64,000 nt of DNA from Flammeovirga pacifica (GCF_000807855.2 NZ_JRYR02000001.1:4368045-4432044), one strand, 5' to 3'; positions 54,367 to 63,850 are shown, counted from the first letter of the stretch. The notes: generated from the letters alone by a model not told the origin. A program made the numbers and translations.

Positions 54367-55074
54367 ATGAATAAATCAACAACAGAAGAAATTAAAACAA
54401 GGTTTGATAATGATGTCGAACGTTTTTCTAATTTAGACACAGGACAAGTATCTACAATTGATGCTAAGATTTCATTGGAATTAATTACTGAGTCCGCAAA
54501 GCGATGGACTCCAAATGCAACCCATGTATTAGATATAGGTTGTGGTGCTGGTAACTATACTTTGATGATGCTTTCCAAAATACCTCATTTAAATTGCACT
54601 TTAGTCGATTTAAGTCAGCCGATGTTAGATAAAGCATTTGAAAGAGTTTCTAACGAGACCAACGGTGAAGTTGAAATCAAACAAGGAGACATCAGAGAGG
54701 TAGGTTTAGAAGAAGGAAAATTTGATATCATTTTAGCGGGAGCAGTATTGCATCACTTAAGAGAGGATAAAGATTGGGAAACTATGTTTTCTAAAATCTA
54801 TCGTCTATTAAAGAAAGGTGGAGTTTTTATGATTTCAGATTTGATTACTCAGGAAGATCCAACATTGGACGATTATACTTGGGAGAAATATAGAGAATAC
54901 TTAAGTGGAGTAGGTGGTAAAGAATATGCACAGAATGTCTTGGATTATATCGAAAAAGAAGATTCTCCAAGGTCCATCAATTACCAATTGGATTTAATGA
55001 AAAAAGTAGGATTTTCTCAAGTAGAGATTTTACACAAGAACTTATGTTTTGGAGCATTCGGCGGAAGAAAGTAA
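54367..55074 (+). CDS. Class I SAM-dependent methyltransferase
   Basis: Begins at the ATG of MNKSTTEEIKTRF. An earlier ATG at 54298 is in frame but would translate straight through the terminator hairpin, so it is rejected. 235 residues. Motif I VLDIGCGAGNYTL, acidic residue in LVDLSQPMLDKA, then KQGDIRE and ILAGAVLHHLR are all canonical. The C-terminal part has a long helix and KKVGFSQVEILHK. Similar to tRNA or small-molecule methyltransferases; acceptor unknown. Confidence 0.85.
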   Translation: MNKSTTEEIKTRFDNDVERFSNLDTGQVSTIDAKISLELITESAKRWTPNATHVLDIGCGAGNYTLMMLSKIPHLNCTLVDLSQPMLDKAFERVSNETNGEVEIKQGDIREVGLEEGKFDIILAGAVLHHLREDKDWETMFSKIYRLLKKGGVFMISDLITQEDPTLDDYTWEKYREYLSGVGGKEYAQNVLDYIEKEDSPRSINYQLDLMKKVGFSQVEILHKNLCFGAFGGRK

Positions 55075-55203
55075 AGAATTAATATGAATAACGATTTTAA
55101 GGTGAAAAACATAAGATTATCAGCTTAATTACTAGGTATTTAATGAGAGATCTATCATTTTTGTAAATGAAATTTAATTACAACCCCAAACAGTAGATAC
55201 CTA

Positions 55204-55368
55204 ATGCAATCTAATAAGTTACTTATGTTACTCTTCGGAGTATTTTTTACTACTATGGGCGTTTCACTACATCATGTTGGGATGTCGGTTGTCACATCAA
55301 TTGGACTTTGTGCGGTCGGTGTTGCAATTAAAGCCTATTGTTTTTTCCCAATGTTCGGGAAAAACTAG
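55204..55368 (+). CDS. 54-residue two-TM membrane peptide
   Basis: Complete ATG to TAG frame with a short polar start (MQSNK), then two hydrophobic segments (about 6-20 and 29-43) separated by SLHH, and a basic end (FGKN). A strong terminator follows 45 nt later and an imperfect -7 box (CATTTTTG) lies about 40 nt before the ATG. Boundaries like a real transcription unit make it a credible small membrane protein. No family recognised. Confidence 0.5.
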   Translation: MQSNKLLMLLFGVFFTTMGVSLHHVGMSVVTSIGLCAVGVAIKAYCFFPMFGKN

Positions 55369-55412
55369 AATTTACAATTCACCTTAAGATTTTCGCTCTT
55401 TAGCTAGAGCAC

Positions 55413-55448
55413 AAAAAGCATTGCCTGATTAGGGTAATGCTTTTTTTT
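55413..55448 (+). terminator. Terminator after small membrane ORF
   Basis: AGCATTGCC/GGTAATGCT (one G-U) with a 6-nt loop, then eight T. Confidence 0.8.
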
Positions 55449-55452
55449 ACAT

Positions 55453-55495
55453 AAAAAAAGGATAAAATGAGGTGGAATACCTCAAATTACCCTTT
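55453..55495 (-). terminator. Terminator after the small barrel gene
   Basis: On the minus strand AAGGGTAATTTGAGGT pairs imperfectly with ACCTCATTTTATCCTT around ATTCC, followed by a T-run. Confidence 0.55.
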
Positions 55496-55522
55496 AGACT
55501 ATATGTAGATTGTATTTTTTTG

Positions 55523-56095
55523 TTACCAGATAAAGTAGCCAACACTTAACATGTATTGATTGCTTTCAATACTACCTCCATTACTAACTATGTTAGCACC
55601 TTTTTGGTACTTTAAGTCTACCGTGAATTTTTTGTAGTCAACACCAACACCTGCTTGCCAACCCCATCCGAATTTTTCTAATTCTATATCATTACCAAAA
55701 TCAGATAAATTGTCTTTAACAGTTTGTTGTGCCACAATACCACCGAAGGCTCTTGCACTAATTTCACCCAATCCTATCTTAGCACCTAGAATAATAGGAA
55801 CTTCGACTCTGTTAATAATTAACTCTTGTGAAGCTTGGCTAGGATAAGATAAAGTACTTCCAGCGTTTGTATATAATCCTTCGATTTGAGCATAAATTGG
55901 TAAAACAGGAAGGTTTGCTCTCAACATAATACCACCTTCCCAAGATTGTCGAGATTGTGTACTTATGTCAGAATTACTGAGTGAGAAATCAGACATACCC
56001 ATACTACCTTTTACACCAAAGTTGATGATTTTATCCTGGGCTTGAGCAGTAAATTGTAAAGTAAGGATGGTAACGATTAATAAAAGCTTTTTCAT
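55523..56095 (-). CDS. Small outer-membrane beta-barrel (PorT/OmpA-like)
   Basis: The ATG at 56095 gives a clean signal peptide (MKKLLLIVTILTLQFTAQA). A longer frame from 56158 would put a hydrophobic leader before it and is less likely. The mature ~170 residues are beta-rich with a final strand ending in VGYFIW, the pattern of eight-stranded barrels annotated as PorT family in Bacteroidota. It lies ~100 nt after the LytTR gene on the same strand and may be its target. Not specific enough to call PorT itself. Confidence 0.78.
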   Translation of the reverse strand: MKKLLLIVTILTLQFTAQAQDKIINFGVKGSMGMSDFSLSNSDISTQSRQSWEGGIMLRANLPVLPIYAQIEGLYTNAGSTLSYPSQASQELIINRVEVPIILGAKIGLGEISARAFGGIVAQQTVKDNLSDFGNDIELEKFGWGWQAGVGVDYKKFTVDLKYQKGANIVSNGGSIESNQYMLSVGYFIW

Positions 56096-56198
56096 TTTGT
56101 TTGTAATTTTGATTGAAAATAAATGCATAAGAAGTCCTAGGCCTTTAGTTAAAGGCAAAAATTTTATGCAGGAAATTGAATTTAATTAAGGAGTATTT

Positions 56199-56942
56199 TT
56201 ATTGATCAAGCCACTCCTTAAAGGCTTTCACTCGGTCTCTACTCACAATCACTTCATCGTCAGCAGTAATTTCAACTTGAAGTCTAGAGTTGAACCAAGT
56301 ATTTATATTAAAAATACTCTTGATGTTTAAGATGTATTTTCTATTTACTCTAAAGAATTTTTGAGGATCTAGTTCTTCCTCTAATTGACTAATACTTTTG
56401 TCGATAGGAAACTTCGAAGATTCATTAAATAAATGAATAAATGATAGTCCCTCATCGTATTTAATGTATGAAACATCTTCACTTTGGATACTTTTATATT
56501 TATCTCCTACAGAGATTAAAAAACGGTTTTTATACGTTTTTTTAGGAGTATTGACAATATGAGTATAATCTGTAGTAAAAAAGATATTCTTATATTTTAG
56601 AAACTTTTCCATGACCCTCTTGATATCTTTCATATCATAAGGTTTAAGAATATAATCTATACTATTAAGGTGAAAAGATTTTAAAGCATACTCACTATAA
56701 GCTGTTGTGAAAATGATTGGCACATCCACATTTACTTGTTCATATATCTCAAAACAATTGCCATCTGATAGTTCAATATCTTGAAATATTAAGTCTGGTG
56801 CTTTGTTTTCTTCAAACCATTCGATACTACTTTCTACAGAATCTAAAATACCAACTACCGTAATATTAGGATCGAATTGTTGAATTAGCTCTTCCAATCT
56901 CTGAGCGGTTAAATGCTCGTCTTCAATGATTAAAATGTTCAT
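56199..56942 (-). CDS. LytTR family response regulator
   Basis: 247 residues. An N-terminal receiver has acidic residues E7-D8, phospho-acceptor D55 in FQDIELSDG, the conserved T in FTTAYS and a Lys in LKPYD. The C-terminal LytTR DNA-binding domain (about 145-245) has FLISVGDKYKSI and FFRVNRKYILNI. Its start overlaps the kinase gene's end by 20 nt, so the two are translationally coupled and form one two-component system. Confidence 0.95.
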   Translation of the reverse strand: MNILIIEDEHLTAQRLEELIQQFDPNITVVGILDSVESSIEWFEENKAPDLIFQDIELSDGNCFEIYEQVNVDVPIIFTTAYSEYALKSFHLNSIDYILKPYDMKDIKRVMEKFLKYKNIFFTTDYTHIVNTPKKTYKNRFLISVGDKYKSIQSEDVSYIKYDEGLSFIHLFNESSKFPIDKSISQLEEELDPQKFFRVNRKYILNIKSIFNINTWFNSRLQVEITADDEVIVSRDRVKAFKEWLDQ

Positions 56943-57969
56943 GCCCTAATCGATTAATTATTGGTAAATAGATTTTAAAATGTCCTTCAGTATCATCAAC
57001 AATTACTTCTTTTTTCGCAATCAATGAGTAACGCTGTTTGATGTTTTCTAATCCTAGTCCTGTTGAGTTTTCTATAGACTCTTTTTTATTCAATGAATTA
57101 CTGACAATAATAAAACCATCCAATTCATATATACTAATCACTAAAGGCACCTTTTTAGAAAGTTTATTGTGTTTTACAGCGTTTTCTACCAGAGATTGAA
57201 TACTTGTTGGTGGAATAACTGAATTTTTTAGTACTTCTTTGTCTAATATAATATCAAGCTGTATTGCATCATTAAATCGTGTTTTTAAGAGGAAGAAATA
57301 ATCTTGAACAATATCTAACTCTGTACTTAACTCAATTAATGTTTGTTGATTTTGAGAAATAATGTATCTCAAAGTATTCGATAACTTTATAATAAACTCA
57401 GAAGCTAAATCAGCATCTTTATGTACCAAATTGGATAATACACTTAAGCTATTGAATAGAAAATGAGGTTCAATTTGAGCTTTCAATGCCATTAATTGTG
57501 CTACAGCATTCTCTTTCTCTAATTCTTTATTGATAATCTCTTGTTCTTTCAATTCTAAGTTCCTGTTCAAATATAAATTTGTGATATAAATGATCATATA
57601 AAAACAGGTGATTCCTATAGATAACTCGGGATTAATAAAAGAGATGTCATCCCATAGATGTGCATTATCATAGATCGCAGTATCACCAAATTCATATAAA
57701 TTATTGGTAGCTACTCCAATCATGAATGCCATCAAAAGATTAATCAATATTTGATAGATAATATTGATATGTCTTATTCTATTATCAACAATATCTGTGA
57801 GGTACCAACAGACTAACCAAAAGGAAGTAAAAGTAGCTGTAAATAACGCAGCCCTCTCAGTAAAAGGAAAAAAGCCATCAAAGCTTTGATCAAACCCCTT
57901 TATGATTAATTGTATTATAAATACAATGATTAATCTTGTTCCAAACTTTTGTAGTTGAGTGTTTTTCAT
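56923..57969 (-). CDS. LytS-type sensor histidine kinase
   Basis: 348 residues. Four predicted TM helices in the first ~140 residues. A coiled linker precedes the His_kinase motif QIEPHFLFNSL with phospho-acceptor H169. The ATPase part has the N-box LVENAVKHNKL and a GLGLENIKQRY region near the C-terminus. The input is a membrane-embedded sensor without a recognised extracellular domain. The partner LytTR regulator overlaps downstream. Confidence 0.93.
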   Translation of the reverse strand: MKNTQLQKFGTRLIIVFIIQLIIKGFDQSFDGFFPFTERAALFTATFTSFWLVCWYLTDIVDNRIRHINIIYQILINLLMAFMIGVATNNLYEFGDTAIYDNAHLWDDISFINPELSIGITCFYMIIYITNLYLNRNLELKEQEIINKELEKENAVAQLMALKAQIEPHFLFNSLSVLSNLVHKDADLASEFIIKLSNTLRYIISQNQQTLIELSTELDIVQDYFFLLKTRFNDAIQLDIILDKEVLKNSVIPPTSIQSLVENAVKHNKLSKKVPLVISIYELDGFIIVSNSLNKKESIENSTGLGLENIKQRYSLIAKKEVIVDDTEGHFKIYLPIINRLGHEHFNH

Positions 57970-57992
57970 ATCATTAAATTAAATCAACAATG

Positions 57993-58000
57993 CAAAAGTA
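57993..58000 (-). promoter_or_regulatory. -7 promoter box before the LytS/LytTR operon
   Basis: TACTTTTG on the minus strand matches TANNTTTG, 23 nt upstream of the kinase ATG. No obvious -33 TTTG. Confidence 0.35.
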
Positions 58001-58090
58001 GTAGAGTAATGTTTGAATAAGAATAACTTTCCTGTGAATTGTAGTAATTTCTCCTGAACTGTAAAATAAAGATGTTGAACAGTTTATAAA

Positions 58091-58135
58091 AGAAAACCTG
58101 ATAAAGGAGAAGATTGTCTCTTTATCAGGTTTTCT
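58091..58135 (-). terminator. Terminator of the TetR/LolA-like/ABC/barrel operon
   Basis: AAAACCTGATAAAG pairs perfectly with CTTTATCAGGTTTT, a 14-bp stem across a 13-nt loop, beyond the barrel stop, with T residues on the minus strand. It separates the operon from the LytS/LytTR pair. Confidence 0.8.
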
Positions 58136-58147
58136 ATCTGTCTCTAA

Positions 58148-59332
58148 CTAAAAACTATATTTTAATCTCCAATTGATTTGTGATCCACCCTGACCATATA
58201 AAGAGTCATCGTCTCCAAAGAAGAACATGCCAAAGACAAGTAGTTCAAAGTTGTCACTAAAGGATGTAGTTAAGTTACCACCCACATAATAGGAGAGGTC
58301 ATTACTATTGATAATGCTGTTAACTCCAATTCTTGTCAAAGGGGTTAATTGATATTGAGCTTCATTAAAAAAGGCAAACCTCGATAAACTTAATGTTTTA
58401 GGAGTTAACTCTAAGGAAGGATCAAAAGCACCAATTTTACTTGTAGCCCCATTACTATTGTAAATAGTTTCTGTATGTAGATATAATGAGTTTTTGAAAG
58501 TGTAATCTAAAGAGATATCAGCCACGACAGAAGCATCTTCTCCTGCATAATCAGGAATGAAATAGGTTGCTTCCCCTTTAAATCCTGCTCCTCCAATTTG
58601 ACCTTCCCAGCCTGCACCGGCATGATAGTTCTCTCTAACGTAACCGCCAAGAACTTGAAAATCATATTGCCATACATTGAATTTGTATAAACCCGCAATA
58701 TTGTAGTAATCAAATTGATTGGAAGGTGAGAAAACCACTTCAATAGAACTTGTCGCTCCAATATAATTTCTAATTAGGATGGCATCTGCTCCTGGTCTTT
58801 CTTCATAATCAAAATCAAAAAAGGAGTAGGTATTAAATAAATCATTGGGGTTCCAAATCATAGAAACGCCCCAATTGATCCTTTGTCTACCAATTCTAAA
58901 TTGCCAATCTCCTGTAGAGTAATCAGCGTAAGCTCTATCAATTTCTGAATTCAAAACAAAGGATTCTCCGGTAAGCCAGTTATAAGACATATTCACAGCA
59001 TATTGATCTTGATTACCAAATTGGTTTTGATAATCAGGAACAAGCTTTGGAGAGGCTCCGTAAATCATCCTGTTTCTACCACTTAATCCAAAAGTCCATT
59101 TGTCTCCAGCATAATACTTAAAATTTAATCTATTATGAAAGAGGTTATCTATAAACCATTCATCAGAATAATCTTTTTGTACAGCAATGGTTTGCATGTA
59201 TTTGATGTATCCATCTGCTACAAAGTTCTCTTTAAATTTGGAGACTTTTTCTTCTTCTTGAGCAGTAGTTGATAGAGAATAGAACAGTAGAAGAGAGAAC
59301 AGAACAGAGAAAAGGGTTGTATTCTTTATCAT
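58148..59332 (-). CDS. Outer-membrane beta-barrel, last gene of the ABC operon
   Basis: Signal peptide (MIKNTTLFSVLFSLLLFYSLSTTAQ), then ~365 residues of alternating strands, ending in WRLKYSF as barrel proteins do. The block FRIGRQRINWGVSMIWNPND resembles the DUF1302-type barrels of proteobacterial RND lipid pathways, where a GRQ...WG...PVD pattern occurs. That is a similarity by eye, not a domain hit. The ATG is 2 nt after the ATPase stop, so it is the last gene of the operon. It is the likely exit or delivery component. Confidence 0.75.
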   Translation of the reverse strand: MIKNTTLFSVLFSLLLFYSLSTTAQEEEKVSKFKENFVADGYIKYMQTIAVQKDYSDEWFIDNLFHNRLNFKYYAGDKWTFGLSGRNRMIYGASPKLVPDYQNQFGNQDQYAVNMSYNWLTGESFVLNSEIDRAYADYSTGDWQFRIGRQRINWGVSMIWNPNDLFNTYSFFDFDYEERPGADAILIRNYIGATSSIEVVFSPSNQFDYYNIAGLYKFNVWQYDFQVLGGYVRENYHAGAGWEGQIGGAGFKGEATYFIPDYAGEDASVVADISLDYTFKNSLYLHTETIYNSNGATSKIGAFDPSLELTPKTLSLSRFAFFNEAQYQLTPLTRIGVNSIINSNDLSYYVGGNLTTSFSDNFELLVFGMFFFGDDDSLYGQGGSQINWRLKYSF

Positions 59333-59334
59333 GC

Positions 59335-60006
59335 TTATTTCATGTCGATAATTTTACCATCTTCAAAAGTGATAACTCTTTTAGCTCTATCCATTACTCT
59401 TTGATCATGTGTAGCGATAACAAAAGTAATGTTCTCTTTTTCGTTTAGAGATCTCATAATATCTAATAAATCGGCAGTAGACTTAGAGTCTAAATTGGCA
59501 GTCGGTTCATCAGCTAAAATCAATTTAGGTTTGGACGCTAGGGCTCTTGCTACTGCAACTCTTTGTTGTTGTCCACCAGATAATTTTGTCGGAAATTGAT
59601 CCCCTTTGTTGCCAATACCCACTGCATCTAAAAGTTCTTTTGATCTAGCTGCTCTTTCTTCTTTAGATTTGCCTTGTAGTTCCATTATGAATTCTACATT
59701 TTCTTTGGCAGTCAATACAGGCATCAAAGAATAATCTTGGAATACAAAACCAATGTTGTCTCTTCTATAGGCAATCATTTCTGCAGAAGAACGTTGATGA
59801 AGATTTGTCCCATCAATCAAAATGTCTCCCGATGTAGGATTGTCTAACCCTCCTAAAATATTTAAGAAGGTGGTTTTTCCACACCCAGAAGGACCTACTA
59901 CAGCAGTAAATTCTCCCTCTTCAATTTTTAAATTGACATGATTTAATGCATGAACAGGTACAGTATTTTCGTTATATGTTTTTATTATTTCTTTGATTTC
60001 AATCAT
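59335..60006 (-). CDS. LolD-like ABC ATPase
   Basis: 223 residues. Walker A GPSGCGKTT (38-46), perfect signature LSGGQQQR (142-149) and Walker B LILADEP. The layout is that of LolD/MacB ATPases. It lies 44 nt after the second permease and 2 nt before the barrel gene. It would energise the heteromeric pair of FtsX permeases encoded upstream. Confidence 0.95.
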   Translation of the reverse strand: MIEIKEIIKTYNENTVPVHALNHVNLKIEEGEFTAVVGPSGCGKTTFLNILGGLDNPTSGDILIDGTNLHQRSSAEMIAYRRDNIGFVFQDYSLMPVLTAKENVEFIMELQGKSKEERAARSKELLDAVGIGNKGDQFPTKLSGGQQQRVAVARALASKPKLILADEPTANLDSKSTADLLDIMRSLNEKENITFVIATHDQRVMDRAKRVITFEDGKIIDMK

Positions 60007-60050
60007 TTTAGTAAAATTTTAGAGGATGATACAATTCGATTTCTTGAGGC

Positions 60051-61265
60051 TTAACCTTTGTATCGAACTGCTTCGGCAGGGTTTAACTTAATTGCTCTAA
60101 AAGCAGGAGGTAGGGCAGAGACAATTGCAGTGATGAGTACCATGAAAAATAACGGAATAAATGATTCTGCAGGAAGACTAGGGTATAAAATGTTACTGAA
60201 ACCACCCATGTTTGTTTCTGCGTATTTTAATCCATGTTCGCCATAGTATTGGATAATACCAATCACTAAAATACCTCCGACAGCAGCACCTATCATAGAT
60301 AGATAGATGGTTTCAAGAACAATCATCAAGAAAACTTTACCTCTATTTAAACCGACGGCCATAAGTACACCTAATTCTCTTGAACGTTCAAATATTGCCA
60401 TGGTCATGGAGTTGAGTATTCCAAAACCAAGTGCGAATAAGATAATCCCTAAGATGATATAGCTGTTCGCATTTCCAGATTCAGCTAATGTGGCTAATTC
60501 AGGAGTTATCTCTTTCCATGTTTGAATATTTAAATCGGGATCCTTTATTTTCTGATTGATTTGCTGGGTGATTTTTTCAGGAGCACTACCACCATTTTCA
60601 CTAGAGAAAGCAATTTCATGAATGAATTGCTCACCAGTATTTCTCCAAATGTCTTTACGTTGAACAAACGCAACAGATTTATCAAAATCAGGTGAGCTTG
60701 TAGAAAATATTCCTACAACTCTATAAGCGGTATTGATCATATCATTATTAGGCCCCATATAGGCAATAACAATTTTAGATCTAATTTTAATTTTGAGTTT
60801 TTTGGCTAGAGATGCTCCAATTACAATTTGATTCTTTCTCTTTCCTTCAAAATAATCTCCTTCAACAAAGAACTTTTCAATATTTGTGACCTTTTTTTCT
60901 TGTTGAGGATCAATACCAATAATTTTTAATCCTTGACTTTCGTTCGCAGAACTTCCCATACCATTAATCACCACTCTGGCAGAATGATTTTTCAGTATGC
61001 TATCACTTTCTAATATTGGTAGTAGGGTTTTATAGTGAGGAATGGAATCTTTAAAGCTATTATTAATTTCAAATCCTTTTTTATGAATTTGAGCATTACC
61101 AAGTTCAGTAATTAAAGTTTCTTCCACTTTTGATTCCATCATACCATTGATCATTGCCATAGTAAATATGCCACCTAAAAGACCAATCGCAATGGAGGTA
61201 ATAAGAATGCCACTTCTAAGTTTATTCCTCCAAACGTTTCTCCAAGATATTTTTGTAATCATCAT
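60051..61265 (-). CDS. FtsX/LolE-type ABC permease (second of pair)
   Basis: About 405 residues. The start is taken at the ATG of MMITKISWRNVWRN, which lines up with MLITKIAWRNLWRN of the upstream paralogue and leaves 4 nt between the genes; a TTG 8 codons upstream is the longer frame. N-terminal TM, periplasmic MacB_PCD domain (about 45-265), then three TM helices with the FtsX motif FERSRELGVLMAVGLNRGK. Paralogue of the previous gene; together they form a LolC/LolE-like heterodimer. Confidence 0.93.
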   Translation of the reverse strand: MMITKISWRNVWRNKLRSGILITSIAIGLLGGIFTMAMINGMMESKVEETLITELGNAQIHKKGFEINNSFKDSIPHYKTLLPILESDSILKNHSARVVINGMGSSANESQGLKIIGIDPQQEKKVTNIEKFFVEGDYFEGKRKNQIVIGASLAKKLKIKIRSKIVIAYMGPNNDMINTAYRVVGIFSTSSPDFDKSVAFVQRKDIWRNTGEQFIHEIAFSSENGGSAPEKITQQINQKIKDPDLNIQTWKEITPELATLAESGNANSYIILGIILFALGFGILNSMTMAIFERSRELGVLMAVGLNRGKVFLMIVLETIYLSMIGAAVGGILVIGIIQYYGEHGLKYAETNMGGFSNILYPSLPAESFIPLFFMVLITAIVSALPPAFRAIKLNPAEAVRYKG

Positions 61266-61269
61266 AATG

Positions 61270-62484
61270 TTAAGAGTGAATAGCTTCAACAGTTTTTAAT
61301 CTTGATACATGATAAATAGGATAGAGGGTACAGACTATCATGATAACAAACATATTAATGGCTTGCGGATAGATAATATCAATATTAGAAGTGAATTGAA
61401 GTACAGCTTCCATACCCATTTCTTCCATTGCTTTTGCTTTAGCACCTGTGAGGTAGATAGGATGACTTTCCATGTAAAGTAAAATTGGATAGCCAATTAA
61501 GTAGGAAACAAATACACCAATACTACCTATCATTAATGCTTCTTGAACTAGCATTTTGTAGATTTTTATCCTTTCCATTCCTACTGCTGTAAGAATACCA
61601 AATTCTCTAACTCTTTCTATGGTCATCATTAAAATGGTAGAGAAAATACCAAAAGCAATAACTATATAAAGTATCATGATCATTAGTTTGCCACCTGCTC
61701 TATCAGTTTCTATCAGATTAACCATTTCTGGAGAAAGTTCAGACCAACTCATCACTTCATAATTCTCTTGAGGTAAAATAGATTGAAGATCTAAAACGGT
61801 CTGATCAATTTCATCATCAATATTTAAAATGTAGCTATTGATAAGGTTGGGTGCAGAAACAAAATGCTGGGCAGCAGATAAATCCATATACACAATTTGA
61901 TTATTCATTTGTGGATTAGGATGTTTTAAAATTCCACTGATATGAAATAATTCTGCAGCAGTAGCTCCATGATACCCTTGACCTAATAAAGCAATCGTAT
62001 CGTTCACGTTTAGCATTAGATAATTGGCTAAACCTTGACCAATAATTATTGATTTGCTTCCTTTTTTAAGGTATTCTCCTTTGGTCACTTTTGATGATAA
62101 ATCACAAAGCTGATTTTCTCCATCAGGCTCCGTACCCACTACCATAACTCCTTTGGTCATTGAATCGGTAGCGGCCATGGCATAAGTTTCTAAACGCCCA
62201 AAGAGATTGGAGACATGCTTATGGTCCATCACCTTAGTTCTTATCTCTTCCTTATCTTCTATGAGGTTATTGATGGTTTTATCTTCCCAATAACCTTTCA
62301 TATGAATTTGAGCATAGCCCATATAAAAACGAGCAGCAGTGTCAATCATTTGTTGATAAGAACCTTCTTGAAGTGATCTCATCAGAATAGCTAGAATAAC
62401 AGCAAAGAATATGGAAGAAATACTAGTTATTGTTCTTCTTCTATTTCGCCATAAATTCCGCCATGCAATTTTAGTAATAAGCAT
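61270..62484 (-). CDS. FtsX/LolC-type ABC permease (first of pair)
   Basis: 404 residues. N-terminal TM after MLITKIAWRNLWRNRRRT, a periplasmic MacB_PCD-like domain and three C-terminal TM helices with IERVREFGILTAVGMERIK. Size and layout match LolC/LolE rather than the large MacB. It is 10 nt after the LolA-like gene and 4 nt before the second permease. Confidence 0.93.
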   Translation of the reverse strand: MLITKIAWRNLWRNRRRTITSISSIFFAVILAILMRSLQEGSYQQMIDTAARFYMGYAQIHMKGYWEDKTINNLIEDKEEIRTKVMDHKHVSNLFGRLETYAMAATDSMTKGVMVVGTEPDGENQLCDLSSKVTKGEYLKKGSKSIIIGQGLANYLMLNVNDTIALLGQGYHGATAAELFHISGILKHPNPQMNNQIVYMDLSAAQHFVSAPNLINSYILNIDDEIDQTVLDLQSILPQENYEVMSWSELSPEMVNLIETDRAGGKLMIMILYIVIAFGIFSTILMMTIERVREFGILTAVGMERIKIYKMLVQEALMIGSIGVFVSYLIGYPILLYMESHPIYLTGAKAKAMEEMGMEAVLQFTSNIDIIYPQAINMFVIMIVCTLYPIYHVSRLKTVEAIHS

Positions 62485-62494
62485 AATGGGTAGA

Positions 62495-63247
62495 TTAGCG
62501 TACTTTCTTCATGTTTTGTTGAGTGAAGAAACTCTCAGAGATTTTTTGATTGAATTTGGCATCATGGTAAATCATGACTGTTTTCTTTCCTTCTTCTTCG
62601 GCAGGGATCATTTCCATCCTTGTAGGAATAGTTCGGCCACCCAATTCTTTCAGTTCAGAGTTATTCAAAGTGTTGACTAGATACATGTCTTCGTCATAGT
62701 TTTCAACCTTCATTTGATTATATAATCCGTCAGTTGATACCCAAGTAATAACTTTACCCCAAACAACAGCAGCATCTTCATGAGGGATCAATTCTATTTT
62801 ATAACATTCAACTTCATTGACCGTTTCTTTTCCTAGTAATTTGTGGCTATAATCTTCTACTACTGATGAGCCTCTCATAAGGTCATCGTTAGTAAAATCC
62901 GAACCCATCCAAGCTTGTGACATCATCGAAGGAGATATTTTGATAGTCCTTTCAATACTTGGGGTCCAGCTCCACATTTCTTTTTGTCGCTTTAGCGATG
63001 CAGATCCTTTGTCTTTAGCAGGAGAGGTAATCAACACTAAGAAATATTTATCAGTACCTTTAGACCAAGACTTCATTTCCATAGTTCTTGTCCAAGTCGG
63101 ACGAACAACTTTCATTGTCATTTTGGTGTAGCTACTTTGTCCCCTTTGTTGATCCATCATTTTTTCAATTATTTCTTTAGCATCTTGAGCTAGCAAAGAG
63201 GAAATACTAAATAATGTAATTAAGATAGTAGTGATACTTTTTTTCAT
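62495..63247 (-). CDS. LolA-like periplasmic carrier (outer-membrane lipoprotein-sorting family)
   Basis: Signal peptide (MKKSITTILITLFSISSLLAQ). The mature ~230 residues follow the LolA-like fold: helix EIIEKMMDQQRG, then strands with SYTKMTMKVVRP and a long curved sheet including the block KRQKEMWSWTPSIERTIKI. The conserved MMSQAWMGSDFTNDDLMR region is typical of the COG2834 group, annotated as outer-membrane lipoprotein-sorting proteins. These lack the essential features of true LolA and are found in lipid or secondary transport clusters. 1 nt after tetR and 10 nt before the first permease. Confidence 0.88.
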   Translation of the reverse strand: MKKSITTILITLFSISSLLAQDAKEIIEKMMDQQRGQSSYTKMTMKVVRPTWTRTMEMKSWSKGTDKYFLVLITSPAKDKGSASLKRQKEMWSWTPSIERTIKISPSMMSQAWMGSDFTNDDLMRGSSVVEDYSHKLLGKETVNEVECYKIELIPHEDAAVVWGKVITWVSTDGLYNQMKVENYDEDMYLVNTLNNSELKELGGRTIPTRMEMIPAEEEGKKTVMIYHDAKFNQKISESFFTQQNMKKVR

Positions 63248-63248
63248 T

Positions 63249-63839
63249 TTATATTTTAATTGAGTTATAAACTTGTTGATATATATCTTCTATCACTTCC
63301 ATAGGTTGATCATAGATCTTTGAGAAAGCCATGAGAGCAAATCCTTCAGAAGTGGTAATGAGGTGTCTACTTAACTTCACTGCATCAATCTCTTTTTTTA
63401 TGAGACCTTTATTTTGATCTTTTTGAATACAATGGCTGAAAATATCGGTGTATTGTTGGAAGTAGGTCTTGCTCATTATTAATAATTCCTCATCATTTTT
63501 TATATAAAAGAGAATGTTCATATAAAATTCGAAGGTGTTGTTATTCTCCTCTTCAAAAGATTGAAGAAGGTATTTGTATTGTTCTAATAACATATCCATT
63601 ACTTCCTTTAAGCTCATTTCCTGAAAGGGAATATCGAGGAATTGCTTAGCCATATCACTCCAAAAAGCCTTTACGCAAGCAATTATTAATTCGTCTTTAT
63701 TTTTAAAATGATGATAAAAAGCTCCTTTAGATAAATTAGATGCTTTTACTACTTCATTTAAAGAGACTTTATTCATCCCTTTGTCTTGGAATAGTTTTAC
63801 CCCAATGTCTATAATATGTGATTTAGTATCTTTTTCCAT
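63249..63839 (-). CDS. TetR/AcrR family regulator
   Basis: 196 residues. The N-terminal HTH (about 1-50) reads IIDIGVKLFQDKGMNKVSLN, then VVKASNLSKGAFYHHFKNKDELI, the standard TetR DNA-binding region. The C-terminal helical domain has no recognised ligand motif. A 22-bp palindrome 12 nt upstream of the start is the obvious operator. As the first gene of the operon it probably represses itself and the five transport genes until a ligand binds. Confidence 0.93.
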   Translation of the reverse strand: MEKDTKSHIIDIGVKLFQDKGMNKVSLNEVVKASNLSKGAFYHHFKNKDELIIACVKAFWSDMAKQFLDIPFQEMSLKEVMDMLLEQYKYLLQSFEEENNNTFEFYMNILFYIKNDEELLIMSKTYFQQYTDIFSHCIQKDQNKGLIKKEIDAVKLSRHLITTSEGFALMAFSKIYDQPMEVIEDIYQQVYNSIKI

Positions 63840-63850
63840 TATAATATTTT

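Noticed and set aside
56096-56158. N-terminal extension of the small barrel protein
   Set aside because: It adds 21 residues before a perfect signal peptide, which would be unusual for an exported protein.
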